Positions 46,104 to 53,798 of a stretch of DNA of 64,000 nucleotides are shown piece after piece. Within the stretch, counting starts at the first letter, position 1. Each line of letters starts with the position of its first letter. The notes under the pieces were generated by a model. The model ran no database searches, was not told the origin of the DNA, and saw nothing but the letters and a program-made list of their open reading frames with translations. Position numbers and translations under genes: made by a program. Origin of the DNA: Prescottella soli (GTDB lineage: Bacteria > Actinomycetota > Actinomycetes > Mycobacteriales > Mycobacteriaceae); NCBI RefSeq assembly GCF_040024445.1, contig NZ_CP157276.1:5411812-5475811 (forward strand), read 5' to 3'.

Positions 46104-46526
46104 TCAGGGGACCGTCCAGGCGCCGGCTCCGGGCAGAAGCATGAGTGCCGGGTACCCGGGCTGGCCGGTCGGCACGGTGACGGTGGCGACCACGGCTCCG
46201 GACCCGGTGTGGGCGTCGACGCTCGGGTACCCGAGGTAGGAGAGTCCGGCCTCGCCGGTCGAGTTGTTTCGCCAATGAATGAAGACGCAGCAGTAGCGGT
46301 CGTTGGAGAATCGCGTGACACCCGGCGTCGCTGGGTCGGTGCTGGCGGTCAGGTACATGCTGCCCCCGGTAGGGAGTCCGGGCGGATCCATCCACCCGAC
46401 TCCTACGACGGGAATGGGGAAGACGGTGTCGGTCGGTGCGGCGACGGCTGGCTGTGTCACGAGGAGCAGGGCTGCCCCGGCTCCGACGACGATGAATGCT
46501 CGGCGTAGACGGTGATGTTGTCTCAT
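46104..46526 (-). CDS. Secreted hypothetical protein
   Basis: 140 residues from ATG 46526, which has GGAGGT seven bases upstream. The N-terminus RQHHRLRRAFIVVGAGAALL followed by LVTQPAVAAPTDTV is a standard signal peptide, probably cut after AVA. The mature part is short, beta-rich and contains RYCCVFIHWRNNSTG, which may hold disulfides. No family recognised. It converges with the SMI1/KNR4 gene, with the fourth 19-bp repeat between. Confidence 0.7.
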   Translation of the reverse strand: MRQHHRLRRAFIVVGAGAALLLVTQPAVAAPTDTVFPIPVVGVGWMDPPGLPTGGSMYLTASTDPATPGVTRFSNDRYCCVFIHWRNNSTGEAGLSYLGYPSVDAHTGSGAVVATVTVPTGQPGYPALMLLPGAGAWTVP

Positions 46527-46670
46527 CGGCGGACCTCCCTGCCTGATCGCCCGCTCCCGGCCCCGAACGTTGGCGCCGGCCGAAGACGATGTCAGCGTAC
46601 GTCCGCCGCCAGGTGTGCCGCGGCGCATTCGTCTCACCCGCGGCACCTTCGACTTCAAGCCCGGCGGCAC

Positions 46671-46935
46671 TCACTCGTGGGCTACGGGCGGGACGACCTG
46701 CACAACAACTGGCCGATGATCGCCCGCTCGATGGGAATCCAAGCCGGCCTGGAGCGAGATAGTTTGCAGACGGGGCTGGTACTTACGCGCCAGCTCGTCC
46801 AGCGCCACGGGGATAGCCAAGAGGTCAACCCTCGTTCGCCAGAGTCGTTTCGAGACTTGCCGTTTGAGGCAGCGCATCGACGCACGCGCGGTCTTGTCTT
46901 GCGTCATCTTCCGCTGGCGAAAGGCGTAGCCGGTA
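46671..46935 (-). pseudogene. C-terminal remnant resembling an IS110-family transposase
   Basis: The reverse strand reads YAFRQRKMTQDKTARASMRC then LKRQVSKRLWRTRV. IS110-type transposases end with a similar block (a K-x-x-GKT-x-x-EA-x-RCLKR pattern before the last helix). Nothing upstream restores the DEDD domain and no start is present. It is a short relic. Confidence is limited because the match is only about 35 residues long. The surrounding 46527-47205 contains no other gene. Confidence 0.4.
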
Positions 46936-47316
46936 CTGCTGGGTGTTCGTGCTTACGCGACGGCGAGATTGCGGGTGGCGGAGTTGAGTACATCGGTTCG
47001 AACACGGCCACCACGCCATACAAGCCATACGCCAGGGAGTTTGCGGTGATCGCAGGGCAGCCTGAAACCTGGATGGGGTGGCAGGAACCGGCACCGAGTG
47101 CCTGTCGCGTCCGCGATGATGGTCTCTTGGGGCTGCGGAAGGGCGACGGTGGAGATCGCGAGTAGGCATGGCCGCGATGATCTGGCGTCAACTCGGATCA
47201 GGGCTGTGGAAAAGGACATCTTCGCGCGGAATTTCGGGGACAAGTGTCGTGGAAGATCTTGAAAATCCCAGGTGGTTTGGACAAGTAGATCCGGAACCTA
47301 CATCTCCTCTCCTGAT

Positions 47317-47390
47317 GTAGGTTCCGGACCTAGTTGGCCTTTTCCGGGCCGATATGTCCCCCACTTGTCATAAATCCACCCTATATGTCC
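47317..47390 (+). repeat. 74-bp repeat, copy 2 (solitary end, head-to-head with the right end)
   Basis: Matches 43543-43616 at 66 of 74 positions. Together with the right end of the 43542-47302 segment it makes an inverted pair: CCGGAACCTACATC (47291-47304) and GATGTAGGTTCCGG (47314-47327), 14 bp perfect around nine bases. No second partner end was seen to its right within the window. Confidence 0.75.
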
Positions 47391-47519
47391 CAAGTGGTTG
47401 AAATGGATTTCAGCCGGCTTGCTCTCTGTGGCACTCAGTGCCATCGAGAGGTGCAAGGCTTCCAGCCAGGACAACCGGAGTCGAGTCCATCTCGTTCGAT
47501 CGGAGTTCTAGGCCGTGTT

Positions 47520-47758
47520 TCAAAGGTGCTGACCCTGGACATCGACCCGGTGTGGGCGTGTCGGTGCCGCTGAGCGAGTGAGGTCGCCGGCGCTTGTTCG
47601 GGTGATCGACCGGCGGCGCCGATACCGCAGCTTCTTGAGCCGCTCAGAGAACCGGCTAGGTGTCATCCCGAATCGACGAGGATGTCAGCAGTGCTCGGAC
47701 CGCCGAAGGGCTCCCAACGTCGTGCGAATTCGAGCAGTTCATGGTCGTGTGGGTTCAT
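47520..47758 (-). pseudogene. Frameshifted small conserved gene
   Basis: ATG 47758 reads NPHDHELLEFARRWEPFGGP and STADILVDSG, then stops. If one base is restored near 47670 the frame continues as FGMTPSRFSERLKKLRYRRR to a stop at 47520-47522. ELLEFA...W...GG...DI.V.FGM...F..RL is a recurrent pattern of small actinobacterial proteins of unknown function. The stop lies inside the left inverted repeat of the 729-bp unit. Confidence 0.45.
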
Positions 47759-47858
47759 GCGATCCTGCTCCTGGCGCTGGCAGGCCCTCTGATCAGCGAG
47801 CCAGACGAATCTGCCCGGCGGATGATTCGCCCGCCGAGGCCAGATCTGGCCATACACA

Positions 47859-48194
47859 TCAGATCCCGCCCCAGCACAGGTCTTGTCCCCAGCCGTCGTC
47901 GGGGTTCGGCCGATGTCGTCCAGCGTGTCCACTCTGCAAGCGGCAGAGAGGCGGGTCACCGGCGTCGATCCGCGGGCCGTGAGCACCACACTCTGCCAGC
48001 ACTTCCTCGACGAAATCCATCGGTCCTGCACTGCTGTCGACGCCTGTCGAATCAGACTGCCGCGCAGGAGGATCCATCCTGCGGATCGCGGCCCGCGTCA
48101 GCGCGCCCACCGCCCGATTCTGGACCTCTATTGCCGCATCGACAGCCGACAGCGCAATCACCGCCGGTCCGGCGATCCACAGCGGAAGCCGCAT
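47859..48194 (-). CDS. Hypothetical protein
   Basis: 111 residues. ATG 48194 is preceded by GAGGAGG at ideal spacing, a strong argument for the start. The N-terminus LPLWIAGPAVIALSAVDAAI is mildly hydrophobic. The C-terminus has CRLQSGHAGRHRP, a Cys/His motif seen in small actinobacterial proteins. No function known. It lies inside the 729-bp unit, close to its right inverted repeat. Confidence 0.5.
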   Translation of the reverse strand: MRLPLWIAGPAVIALSAVDAAIEVQNRAVGALTRAAIRRMDPPARQSDSTGVDSSAGPMDFVEEVLAECGAHGPRIDAGDPPLCRLQSGHAGRHRPNPDDGWGQDLCWGGI

Positions 48195-48350
48195 CACTCC
48201 TCCTCGGGAAATCTCCACTTTTGAAACACGCCCTAGGCGCCGCAGTGACTTGTCGACGAGGGCGGCAAGCCTGTCATCGGTACCCACTCCGCAGACCCCA
48301 TTTTCAGTAACGGTTGTCATGCGCACCGCGCTGAGGGGCCCCAGTCAATC

Positions 48351-49520
48351 TCAATGCAGTCGCCCCTCGTGTTGTTCACGGTCGAAGGTCGGGATGGGCC
48401 CGCCGTTGCGAAGTGTCGTGGCGAGGTTTGGGTCGGCCATATGAAGTCGGCCGATCGCGACGAGGTCGAACTCCTGGGCGTCGAGCCGGCGAAGCAGCCC
48501 GTCGAGATCGGCGGGCTTGGGGGTCCCGGCGTCGCGCAGCGACTTGCTCAGGCCCACACTGCCGACCGCCATGCTGGTGGCCCCGGTCAGTTTCTTCGCC
48601 CAGCCGGCCAACGTCAGGTCGCTGCCCTCGAACGCGGGCAGGTCGAAACGCCGGATGCTGGCGTCGAGTACGTCCACCCCCGCCTCGACGAGGGCGCCGA
48701 GGACCACCGACAGCTCGTCCGGGGTGTCCGCGATCCGGGCGGCGTAGTCCTGCTGCTTGTGCTGCGAGAACCGGTAGAAGATAGGCAGATCCGGGCCGAT
48801 CTCGAGTCGGATGGCCCGTATCACTTCGACCGGGAAATGGGTCCGCCGCCGCAGGTCGCCGCCCCAGTGATCGGTGCGCTGGTTGGTCGACTCCCACAGG
48901 AACGCATCGAGCAGGTAGCCGTGGCCCGCGTGAATCGCGATCCCGTCGAAGCCGACGTCGACGGCATTGCGCGCCGAGCGTACGTACGCGGCGATGACGT
49001 CTTCGATGTCGCGCTCGGTCATCGCCCGAGTGGGAACGCTCGCCCGCTCGACGTAGCTGTCCGGATAGACGGTGCGCCCGACCCGGCCCCAGAGCCCGGA
49101 CGGGCGCATCGGTGTCGTCGCCGGATCCACCGCGCCCATCGCGCCCCACAGCGGGCCGACGTGCCACAACTGCGGGACGATCCGCCCGCCGGCCTCGTGC
49201 ACCCCGTCGACCACCTGGCGCCACCCCTCGAGGGCCGTTTCGCCGTGCAGGCGTGGGACGTTCGGACTGTCGACCGCGGTGGGGTGATCGATCGCCACCC
49301 CCTCGGTGATCACCAGACCGGTGCCGCCGTCGGCGCGGCGCCGGTAGTAGGCGGCGACGTCCGGGCCGGGCACTCCTCCCGGAGAATGCTCCCGCGTCAT
49401 GGGGGACATGACGATTCGGTTGGGCAGCGCCAGCGAGCGGACCTGCAGCGGGGCGAAGAGGGGACTCGAGTGAACCTGCTGCAGCGGGTCAGCGACAGGC
49501 AACGTGCGCTCAGGTGTCAT
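48351..49520 (-). CDS. Old yellow enzyme-type NADH:flavin oxidoreductase
   Basis: 389 residues, an FMN-binding TIM barrel. The start SPLFAPLQVRSLALPNRIVM followed by SPMTREHSPGG is the OYE signature (FMN contact region), then AGGRIVPQLWHVG, IHAGHGYLLDAFLWESTNQR and TDHWGGDLRRR, as in the 2,4-dienoyl-CoA reductase/OYE family. Near the end, VAIGRLHMADP is the FMN phosphate site. Members reduce enones and related compounds. ATG 49520 is taken as start; a GTG two codons earlier also exists. It follows the IclR gene on the same strand and probably belongs to the KshA-associated cluster. Confidence 0.9.
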   Translation of the reverse strand: MTPERTLPVADPLQQVHSSPLFAPLQVRSLALPNRIVMSPMTREHSPGGVPGPDVAAYYRRRADGGTGLVITEGVAIDHPTAVDSPNVPRLHGETALEGWRQVVDGVHEAGGRIVPQLWHVGPLWGAMGAVDPATTPMRPSGLWGRVGRTVYPDSYVERASVPTRAMTERDIEDVIAAYVRSARNAVDVGFDGIAIHAGHGYLLDAFLWESTNQRTDHWGGDLRRRTHFPVEVIRAIRLEIGPDLPIFYRFSQHKQQDYAARIADTPDELSVVLGALVEAGVDVLDASIRRFDLPAFEGSDLTLAGWAKKLTGATSMAVGSVGLSKSLRDAGTPKPADLDGLLRRLDAQEFDLVAIGRLHMADPNLATTLRNGGPIPTFDREQHEGRLH

Positions 49521-49576
49521 GGCCACACGCTGTCAAGCTGCTCGATACGGGGCAACTTCCTCGTCCGATGAGCGGA

Positions 49577-50362
49577 CTAACCCCAGGTCACGCCCAGCTC
49601 CGGCGTCGCGGGACCCGCCTGCGCCCGAGACACGTCGTCAAACAGCAGACGGGTTGTACCGGTGAGGTCGAAGTACTGCGCGATCGCAGCGGCTGCCATC
49701 CGCACGGGCGCCACATGCTGGTGGTCGAATCGCACACGGTCCATCGGCCCGCTGACCGACAAGCCGACTTCTGCACCGCCCAGTGAACCGACACGCACCC
49801 CGATGCAACCAAACCCGGCCACACAGGTTCCGAACGCAACACCCAGGCGGTACGCATTGTCGAAGTCGCGGCGGACGTCGCCGGACGTCACGTCAGGCCG
49901 GGAGCCGGCGGCGAGCAGCGCCTTGCCGATCGTCGACGACCGCGCGGGTATGCGCGCCCCAACCCACGTCCGAAGGTCGGGTGACGCCCGGCCACCCACC
50001 TTCTCGAGGTAGAGGACGTCTTTGCCGTCGAGGATGCCGAGATGCACGACGTGCCCCGTGACCAGATGCAGTTCGCGTAGCAGCGGTCTCACCACCCGGT
50101 CCATATTGGCCTGGTACAGGGACAGTGCCCCGATCTTGACAAGCTTGTCCCCGAGCTCGTACTCGACTCCCTGGCGGCGGAGCCACCCCATCCGCACCAA
50201 CTGCTCGAGCATCCGGCGCGTACTGGTCCGCGGGATCCCCGTTCGACGGGACATGTCGGTGAGACTGAGGCGCTGCGCGCTGCGGAAACTGTCCAAGACC
50301 AGGGAAAGCCGGTCAAGCGTCGACGCGGGAAGATCCTTCTCCGCGTGTTCTTCGATCGACAT
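49577..50362 (-). CDS. IclR-family transcriptional regulator
   Basis: 261 residues. The winged helix-turn-helix includes LSLVLDSFRSAQRLSLTDMS and RRTGIPRTSTRRMLEQLVRM. The effector domain is recognisable from VVHLGILDGKDVLYLEKVGG and GTCVAGFGCIGVRVGSLGG. ATG 50362 is preceded by GGAAGG with a long spacer. It is divergent from the KshA-like gene, and the 434-base gap between them contains three 11-bp tandem repeats, so it is the likely regulator of both the Rieske cluster and the downstream OYE gene. Confidence 0.9.
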   Translation of the reverse strand: MSIEEHAEKDLPASTLDRLSLVLDSFRSAQRLSLTDMSRRTGIPRTSTRRMLEQLVRMGWLRRQGVEYELGDKLVKIGALSLYQANMDRVVRPLLRELHLVTGHVVHLGILDGKDVLYLEKVGGRASPDLRTWVGARIPARSSTIGKALLAAGSRPDVTSGDVRRDFDNAYRLGVAFGTCVAGFGCIGVRVGSLGGAEVGLSVSGPMDRVRFDHQHVAPVRMAAAAIAQYFDLTGTTRLLFDDVSRAQAGPATPELGVTWG

Positions 50363-50476
50363 CCTCGTCTGCCTTCCAGTGATGCCTTCGCGACGGAGGC
50401 GACACCCGCCGTTCCGGAGGCGGACATGCACGTTCAGGTCACCTCCGATCGGCGTGTCGCACCAGAGTTCGTTCCG

Positions 50477-50509
50477 ATGAGTGGGAGATGAGTGGGAGAT
50501 GTGTGGGAG
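50477..50509. repeat. Three 11-bp tandem repeats between divergent IclR and KshA-like genes
   Basis: ATGAGTGGGAG (50477-50487), ATGAGTGGGAG (50488-50498), ATGTGTGGGAG (50499-50509). Eleven-base spacing puts the repeats on one face of the helix, as in iterated regulator sites. It lies 115-147 bases before the IclR start and about 290 bases before the KshA-like start. Confidence 0.6.
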
Positions 50510-50796
50510 ATGCCGCGATCACCGAGCTGCTGAGCCGCGCCGTCCCCGAGAGTGGTCGCCTCCCGCCGTCAAACGGCACCAACTGTGCTTTCCATCTGCT
50601 CGGCGACCTGCGTGTATTCCGCTCAGCGGCTACCAGAATTGATGAAGTGCAGGTGCGCTGACATGGTCACCTGACGTCGCGACTGCGATCACGTGGACCG
50701 CAGGCAACCCGCCCCGCCCGTCACCCCACACAGCCTTCACACCAGGCCTGAGCTCGCCGACGACATACGCCGGGCACACGAACGAAAGGACACATC

Positions 50797-51951
50797 GTGA
50801 CAACTGTGGACATCGATGCAACAGAGGAGATCCGTGTCATCGAGCACGGCGAGCCGCCGTCGCGATTCGCTCGCGGATGGCACTGCCTCGGACTGGCCGC
50901 GGACTATCACGACGGCGAGCCGCATTCCGTCGAGGCCTTCGATACCAAGCTCGTCGTGTTCGCCGACAGCAACGACCAGATCAAGATCCTCGATGCCTAC
51001 TGCCGGCACATGGGCGGCGACCTGAGCCACGGGACCGTCAAGGGCGACTCGGTCGCGTGCCCGTTCCACGACTGGCGGTGGGGAGGCAACGGCAAGTGCA
51101 CCGCGATCCCCTACGCCCGACGTGTCCCTCTGCTGGCCCGGACCCGTGCGTGGACCACCCTCGAACAGGACGGACTGCTGTTCGTCTGGCACGACCCGGA
51201 GGGCAACCCGCCACCCGCCGAGGTCGCGATCCCGGTGATGAAGACGCCGGACACCGAATGGACTGACTGGGTGTGGAAGTCGATCGAGATCGACACCAAC
51301 TGCCGCGAGATCGTCGACAACGTCGTCGACATGGCGCACTTCTTCTACGTGCACTTCTCCTTCCCCACGTATTTCAAGAACATCTTCGAGGGTCACGTCG
51401 CTATCCAGGAACAGAGTGGCATCGACCGCGAGGACATCGTGACGTGGACCGATCCCGATGTGCCGATGCTGGTATCGAACAAGTCGATCGCCGCTTATCA
51501 CGGTCCGTCGTTCATGATCGACGACCTGATCTACCACTACGAGACGTTCAAATCCGAGTCGATCCTCATCAACTGTCACTACCCGGTCAGCCCGAACAAG
51601 TTCGTGCTGATGTACGGGATCATGGTCAAGAAGACCGAGGAGTTGCCCGCCGAGATCGCCGAGCAGATGGTGGAGTCGATGATCGGCTACATCGGCGTCG
51701 GGTTCGAGCAGGACATCGAGATCTGGAAGAACAAGACCCGGATCGACAATCCGCTGCTGTGCAGCGAGGACGGCCCGGTTTACCAATTGCGTCGGTGGTA
51801 CGAGCAGTTCTACGTCGACGTCGCGGACATCGAGCCGGAGATGGTGGAGCGCTTCGAATTCGAGATGGACACCAGCACGCCGATCGAGGTGTGGAAGCAG
51901 GAGGTCGCGGACAACCTCGCGCGTAAGGCCGCGCAGGAAGCACGCCTGTGA
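50797..51951 (+). CDS. Rieske non-heme iron oxygenase, KshA-like (3-ketosteroid 9-alpha-hydroxylase type)
   Basis: 384 residues. The Rieske 2Fe-2S site is C69-x-H71 and C88-x2-H91 in YCRHMGG and ACPFHDWRWGG. The mononuclear iron site is NVVDMAHFFYVHF with Asp178, His181 and His186. Start FARGWHCLGLAADY, segment SFPTYFKNIFEGH and length all agree with KshA oxygenases, which hydroxylate ring B of 3-ketosteroids at C9 with electrons from KshB. No KshB reductase is nearby. GTG 50797 follows AAAGGA. Rhodococci usually have several KshA paralogues with different substrates, so the precise steroid or non-steroid substrate is uncertain. Confidence 0.88.
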   Translation: MTTVDIDATEEIRVIEHGEPPSRFARGWHCLGLAADYHDGEPHSVEAFDTKLVVFADSNDQIKILDAYCRHMGGDLSHGTVKGDSVACPFHDWRWGGNGKCTAIPYARRVPLLARTRAWTTLEQDGLLFVWHDPEGNPPPAEVAIPVMKTPDTEWTDWVWKSIEIDTNCREIVDNVVDMAHFFYVHFSFPTYFKNIFEGHVAIQEQSGIDREDIVTWTDPDVPMLVSNKSIAAYHGPSFMIDDLIYHYETFKSESILINCHYPVSPNKFVLMYGIMVKKTEELPAEIAEQMVESMIGYIGVGFEQDIEIWKNKTRIDNPLLCSEDGPVYQLRRWYEQFYVDVADIEPEMVERFEFEMDTSTPIEVWKQEVADNLARKAAQEARL

Positions 51952-52175
51952 TGGAGCCCGTGGAATGTGACCGCTGCGGGACATGCGTCCTCGTCGAAAA
52001 GAACAGCTGGCACCACACCTCGATCCAATGGCGTACGGACCCGCAGACAGCGTGCGAGGCGGACCGCGCCAACCCCGAACTGCTGCAGCGCGGCGTGTGG
52101 GTAGGCAGTTGTCCCCCTTTGCGGGACTCCATACGTCGAGCAGCCATCGACGGCCGACTGACTGTCCCCGACTAG
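51951..52175 (+). CDS. Small Cys-containing protein coupled to the Rieske oxygenase
   Basis: 74 residues; ATG overlaps the preceding TGA by one base, so translation is coupled. The N-terminus has CDRCGTCVLVEKNSWHHT, a compact Cys/His cluster that could bind zinc, followed by a further Cys in TACEAD and GSCPPL. Similar tiny proteins accompany Rieske oxygenases of this type in actinobacteria, but their function is unknown to me. Confidence 0.65.
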   Translation: MEPVECDRCGTCVLVEKNSWHHTSIQWRTDPQTACEADRANPELLQRGVWVGSCPPLRDSIRRAAIDGRLTVPD

Positions 52176-52200
52176 CAACCGATCCAAAGGACACGCACCA

Positions 52201-52290
52201 GTGATCGACCAGAACAAGTACGGCCCCTGGGCCTTCGTCGCCGCAGGCTCGATGGGTTACGAGCTGGCCGGCAAAGATGATAGGGACGCT
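52201..52290 (+). pseudogene. N-terminal remnant of an SDR gene fused in frame to the SnoaL gene
   Basis: GTG 52201, with AAAGGA upstream, starts IDQNKYGPWAFVAAGSMGYE. This is the standard N-terminus of one SDR subgroup (NKYGPWA followed by a GGSxG cofactor loop), here altered and ended after about 25 residues where it runs into the SnoaL-like coding region. It may give the SnoaL protein a 30-residue extension or be untranslated relic. See also the SDR tail at 52816-52859. Confidence 0.5.
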
Positions 52291-52818
52291 ATGACCTCCA
52301 CTGACGACAAAACAACCACGAGCATCGAAGACCGGCTCGAACTCCTCGAACAGCGAGTTCGACTGCTCGACGATCACAACCAGATCATGCGGCTCTTGTA
52401 CTCCTACGGCCCCAGCGTCGACAGCGGCCTGTCCACCATCGCCTCCGGCCTCTGGATCGAAGATGGCGTCTACGACGTCGATACCGGGCTTATGGACGGG
52501 CGCAGCGAGATCGAGACCATGGTTCAAACCGACCCCCACCAAGGATTCCTGAAACAAGGCTGCGGGCACGTGATGAGTCCCGCCCGTATCACCGTCTCCG
52601 GCGACAACGCCGTCGCGGTCTGCCACACCCAGCTGATTCTCCGCCAGCCCGACAATGACGGCTATCAGGTCAGCAGGGTCACCGCGAACCGCTGGGAGCT
52701 GATTCGGACCTCCGCCGGTTGGAAGGTCGCCATCCGCACGAGTCGCCTTCTCGACGGGCGTGACGAGCCGCGAGCCATCCTGGCAAGCGCATTCTCTCCG
52801 ACTGCGCAGGACTGGTGA
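52291..52818 (+). CDS. SnoaL-like (NTF2-fold) protein
   Basis: About 175 residues if the start is ATG 52291, or 205 residues if the upstream GTG 52201 is used. SIEDRLELLEQRVRLLDDHN precedes the NTF2-like core (IMRLLYSYGPSVDSG, GLWIEDGVYDVDTG, MSPARITVSGDNAVAVCH). This SnoaL_4-type fold occurs in steroid isomerases, dehydratases and non-catalytic partners. ATG 52291 has AGGGA before it. Both flanks look like parts of an SDR gene. Two SnoaL-like genes in this cluster suggest hydration or isomerisation steps, but the reaction is unknown. Confidence 0.75.
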   Translation: MTSTDDKTTTSIEDRLELLEQRVRLLDDHNQIMRLLYSYGPSVDSGLSTIASGLWIEDGVYDVDTGLMDGRSEIETMVQTDPHQGFLKQGCGHVMSPARITVSGDNAVAVCHTQLILRQPDNDGYQVSRVTANRWELIRTSAGWKVAIRTSRLLDGRDEPRAILASAFSPTAQDW

Positions 52819-52859
52819 CAGCCCAAAAGTTCGACGTCGACGGCGGATACAGTTCCTGA
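52816..52859 (+). pseudogene. C-terminal remnant of an SDR gene
   Basis: Fourteen codons overlapping the SnoaL stop read TAQKFDVDGGYSS and stop at 52857-52859. The same end, GQKLDIDGGYGV, closes the intact SDR at 54335-55105, and DGGYSS is a standard SDR C-terminus. The piece is too short to be a gene. Confidence 0.5.
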
Positions 52860-52876
52860 CCCGAAAGGTCCAAGCG

Positions 52877-53782
52877 ATGGCAATGCAAGTTGGGCTGAAC
52901 CTCCTCGGCACTGAGGCGATCTACGGCGGCGATATCCGGTCCGTGCTCGACCTGGCGGCGACCGCGGACCGCACGGGTATCGACATGATCACCACCGGTG
53001 ATCATGTCGGTTTCAACGCCACAGCACACGCACAACGACTCGTGAGCGACCAGTTCCCATTTCCGCTCGAACACCCGTGGTTCGAACCGCTTGCACTGAT
53101 GTCCGCAGTCGCTGCCGTCACACAGAATGCCCGGCTGGGGATGTCCGTCCTTGTGGCGACGCTGCGTCCGGCGACCCTGCTGGCCAAACAACTGGCGACC
53201 TTGGACATCGTCTCCGGTGGCCGAATATCGATCGGGATGGGCGTCGGATGGCAGGAAGCCGAATACACCGCCACCGGAATGCCATTCGATGGCAGGTTCG
53301 GACGCCTGGAACAGACGGTCGAGGCCTGTCGCGAACTGTGGACCGCAGCGCCGGCGACATTCGCAGGCAGGGGCTTCGAGTTCGAGGACTTCTACTGTCT
53401 TCCCCATCCGAAGCAGCACCGCGTGCCCATCCAGTTCGGCATGGCCCCCTCGCAACGGAACTTCGACAGGATTGCGCGAGTCGCGGACGGGTGGTCCGTC
53501 AACCCCAACGACATGCGAGGTTTTGCCGAGAGCGTGGCACTGCTCCGCGCAACATTCGCGGCCCATGGCCGCGATCCGGAATCGGCCGAGGTCCACATCC
53601 AGTTGAACCCCAGCCGGGACAGCAGCGGCACTGTCGACCTCGACGCCACGGCGGAGGCGGCACACCGCTGGCACAGCGCCGGCGCCACCACGATCGCGTT
53701 CCTTCCGTCCCGATTCGACGCCGACGCGAACTCAATTCCGGAGTTGATCGACTGGATGGTCGGGCTCAAAACTCTCAACTGA
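52877..53782 (+). CDS. LLM-class F420-dependent oxidoreductase
   Basis: 301 residues, a luciferase-like barrel of the TIGR03619/F420 type. It opens MAMQVGLNLLGTEAIYGGDI, has the barrel landmarks DMITTGDHVGF, ARLGMSVLVATLRPATLLA, LATLDIVSGGRISIGMGVGW and QEAEYTATGMPFDGR, and ends with HSAGATTIAFLP. Such enzymes use F420 to move a hydride to or from a carbonyl or ene. ATG 52877 follows GAAAGG. It lies inside the KshA cluster, same strand. Confidence 0.85.
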   Translation: MAMQVGLNLLGTEAIYGGDIRSVLDLAATADRTGIDMITTGDHVGFNATAHAQRLVSDQFPFPLEHPWFEPLALMSAVAAVTQNARLGMSVLVATLRPATLLAKQLATLDIVSGGRISIGMGVGWQEAEYTATGMPFDGRFGRLEQTVEACRELWTAAPATFAGRGFEFEDFYCLPHPKQHRVPIQFGMAPSQRNFDRIARVADGWSVNPNDMRGFAESVALLRATFAAHGRDPESAEVHIQLNPSRDSSGTVDLDATAEAAHRWHSAGATTIAFLPSRFDADANSIPELIDWMVGLKTLN

Positions 53783-53798
53783 TGAGGAGGCAACACCT

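Larger units (their letters stand above)
43542..47302. mobile_element. 3.8-kb segment with IS21-like inverted ends and no transposase
   Basis: TGTAGGTTCCGGATCTA at 43542-43558 recurs as its exact reverse complement at 47286-47302. Inside each end are further TGTCC units pointing inward: 43561, 43581 and 43612 on the left; complementary GGACA at 47279, 47238 and 47214 on the right. Multiple short repeats behind a terminal inverted repeat are characteristic of IS21-family ends. The interior carries small accessory genes and an IS110-type remnant, but no IstA/IstB-like gene. It is interpreted as a non-autonomous cargo element. Clear target-site duplications were not seen. Confidence 0.55.
47508..48236. 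mobile_element. 729-bp unit bounded by 21-bp inverted repeats starting CTAG
   Basis: The left end 47508-47528 and the reverse complement of 48216-48236 agree at 19 of 21 positions and share the core CGTGTTTCAAA after CTAG. Such GGGCGTGTTTCAAA-type ends with CTAG at the border resemble ends of small insertion sequences. The unit carries one hypothetical gene and one frameshifted gene, both on the minus strand, and no transposase. A MITE-like or cargo unit is the simplest reading. Confidence 0.5.

Noticed and set aside
46990..47020. GGTTCGAA sequence suggesting a tRNA T-loop
   Set aside because: No matching T-stem, acceptor stem or anticodon arm could be formed around it.
47660..48310. A 216-codon plus-strand frame across the 729-bp unit
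   Set aside because: Arg/His/Pro-rich and lacking motifs; the reverse strand has a gene with a strong ribosome-binding site and a recognisable Cys/His motif.
50477..50509. Tandem repeats as a CRISPR array
   Set aside because: The units are 11 bp without spacers; they are simple tandem repeats.
50565..50585. A further copy of the 19-bp array repeat (CGTCAAACGGCACC)
   Set aside because: Only 12-14 bases agree, the GGAC core is altered and it is outside the array; chance similarity is likely.
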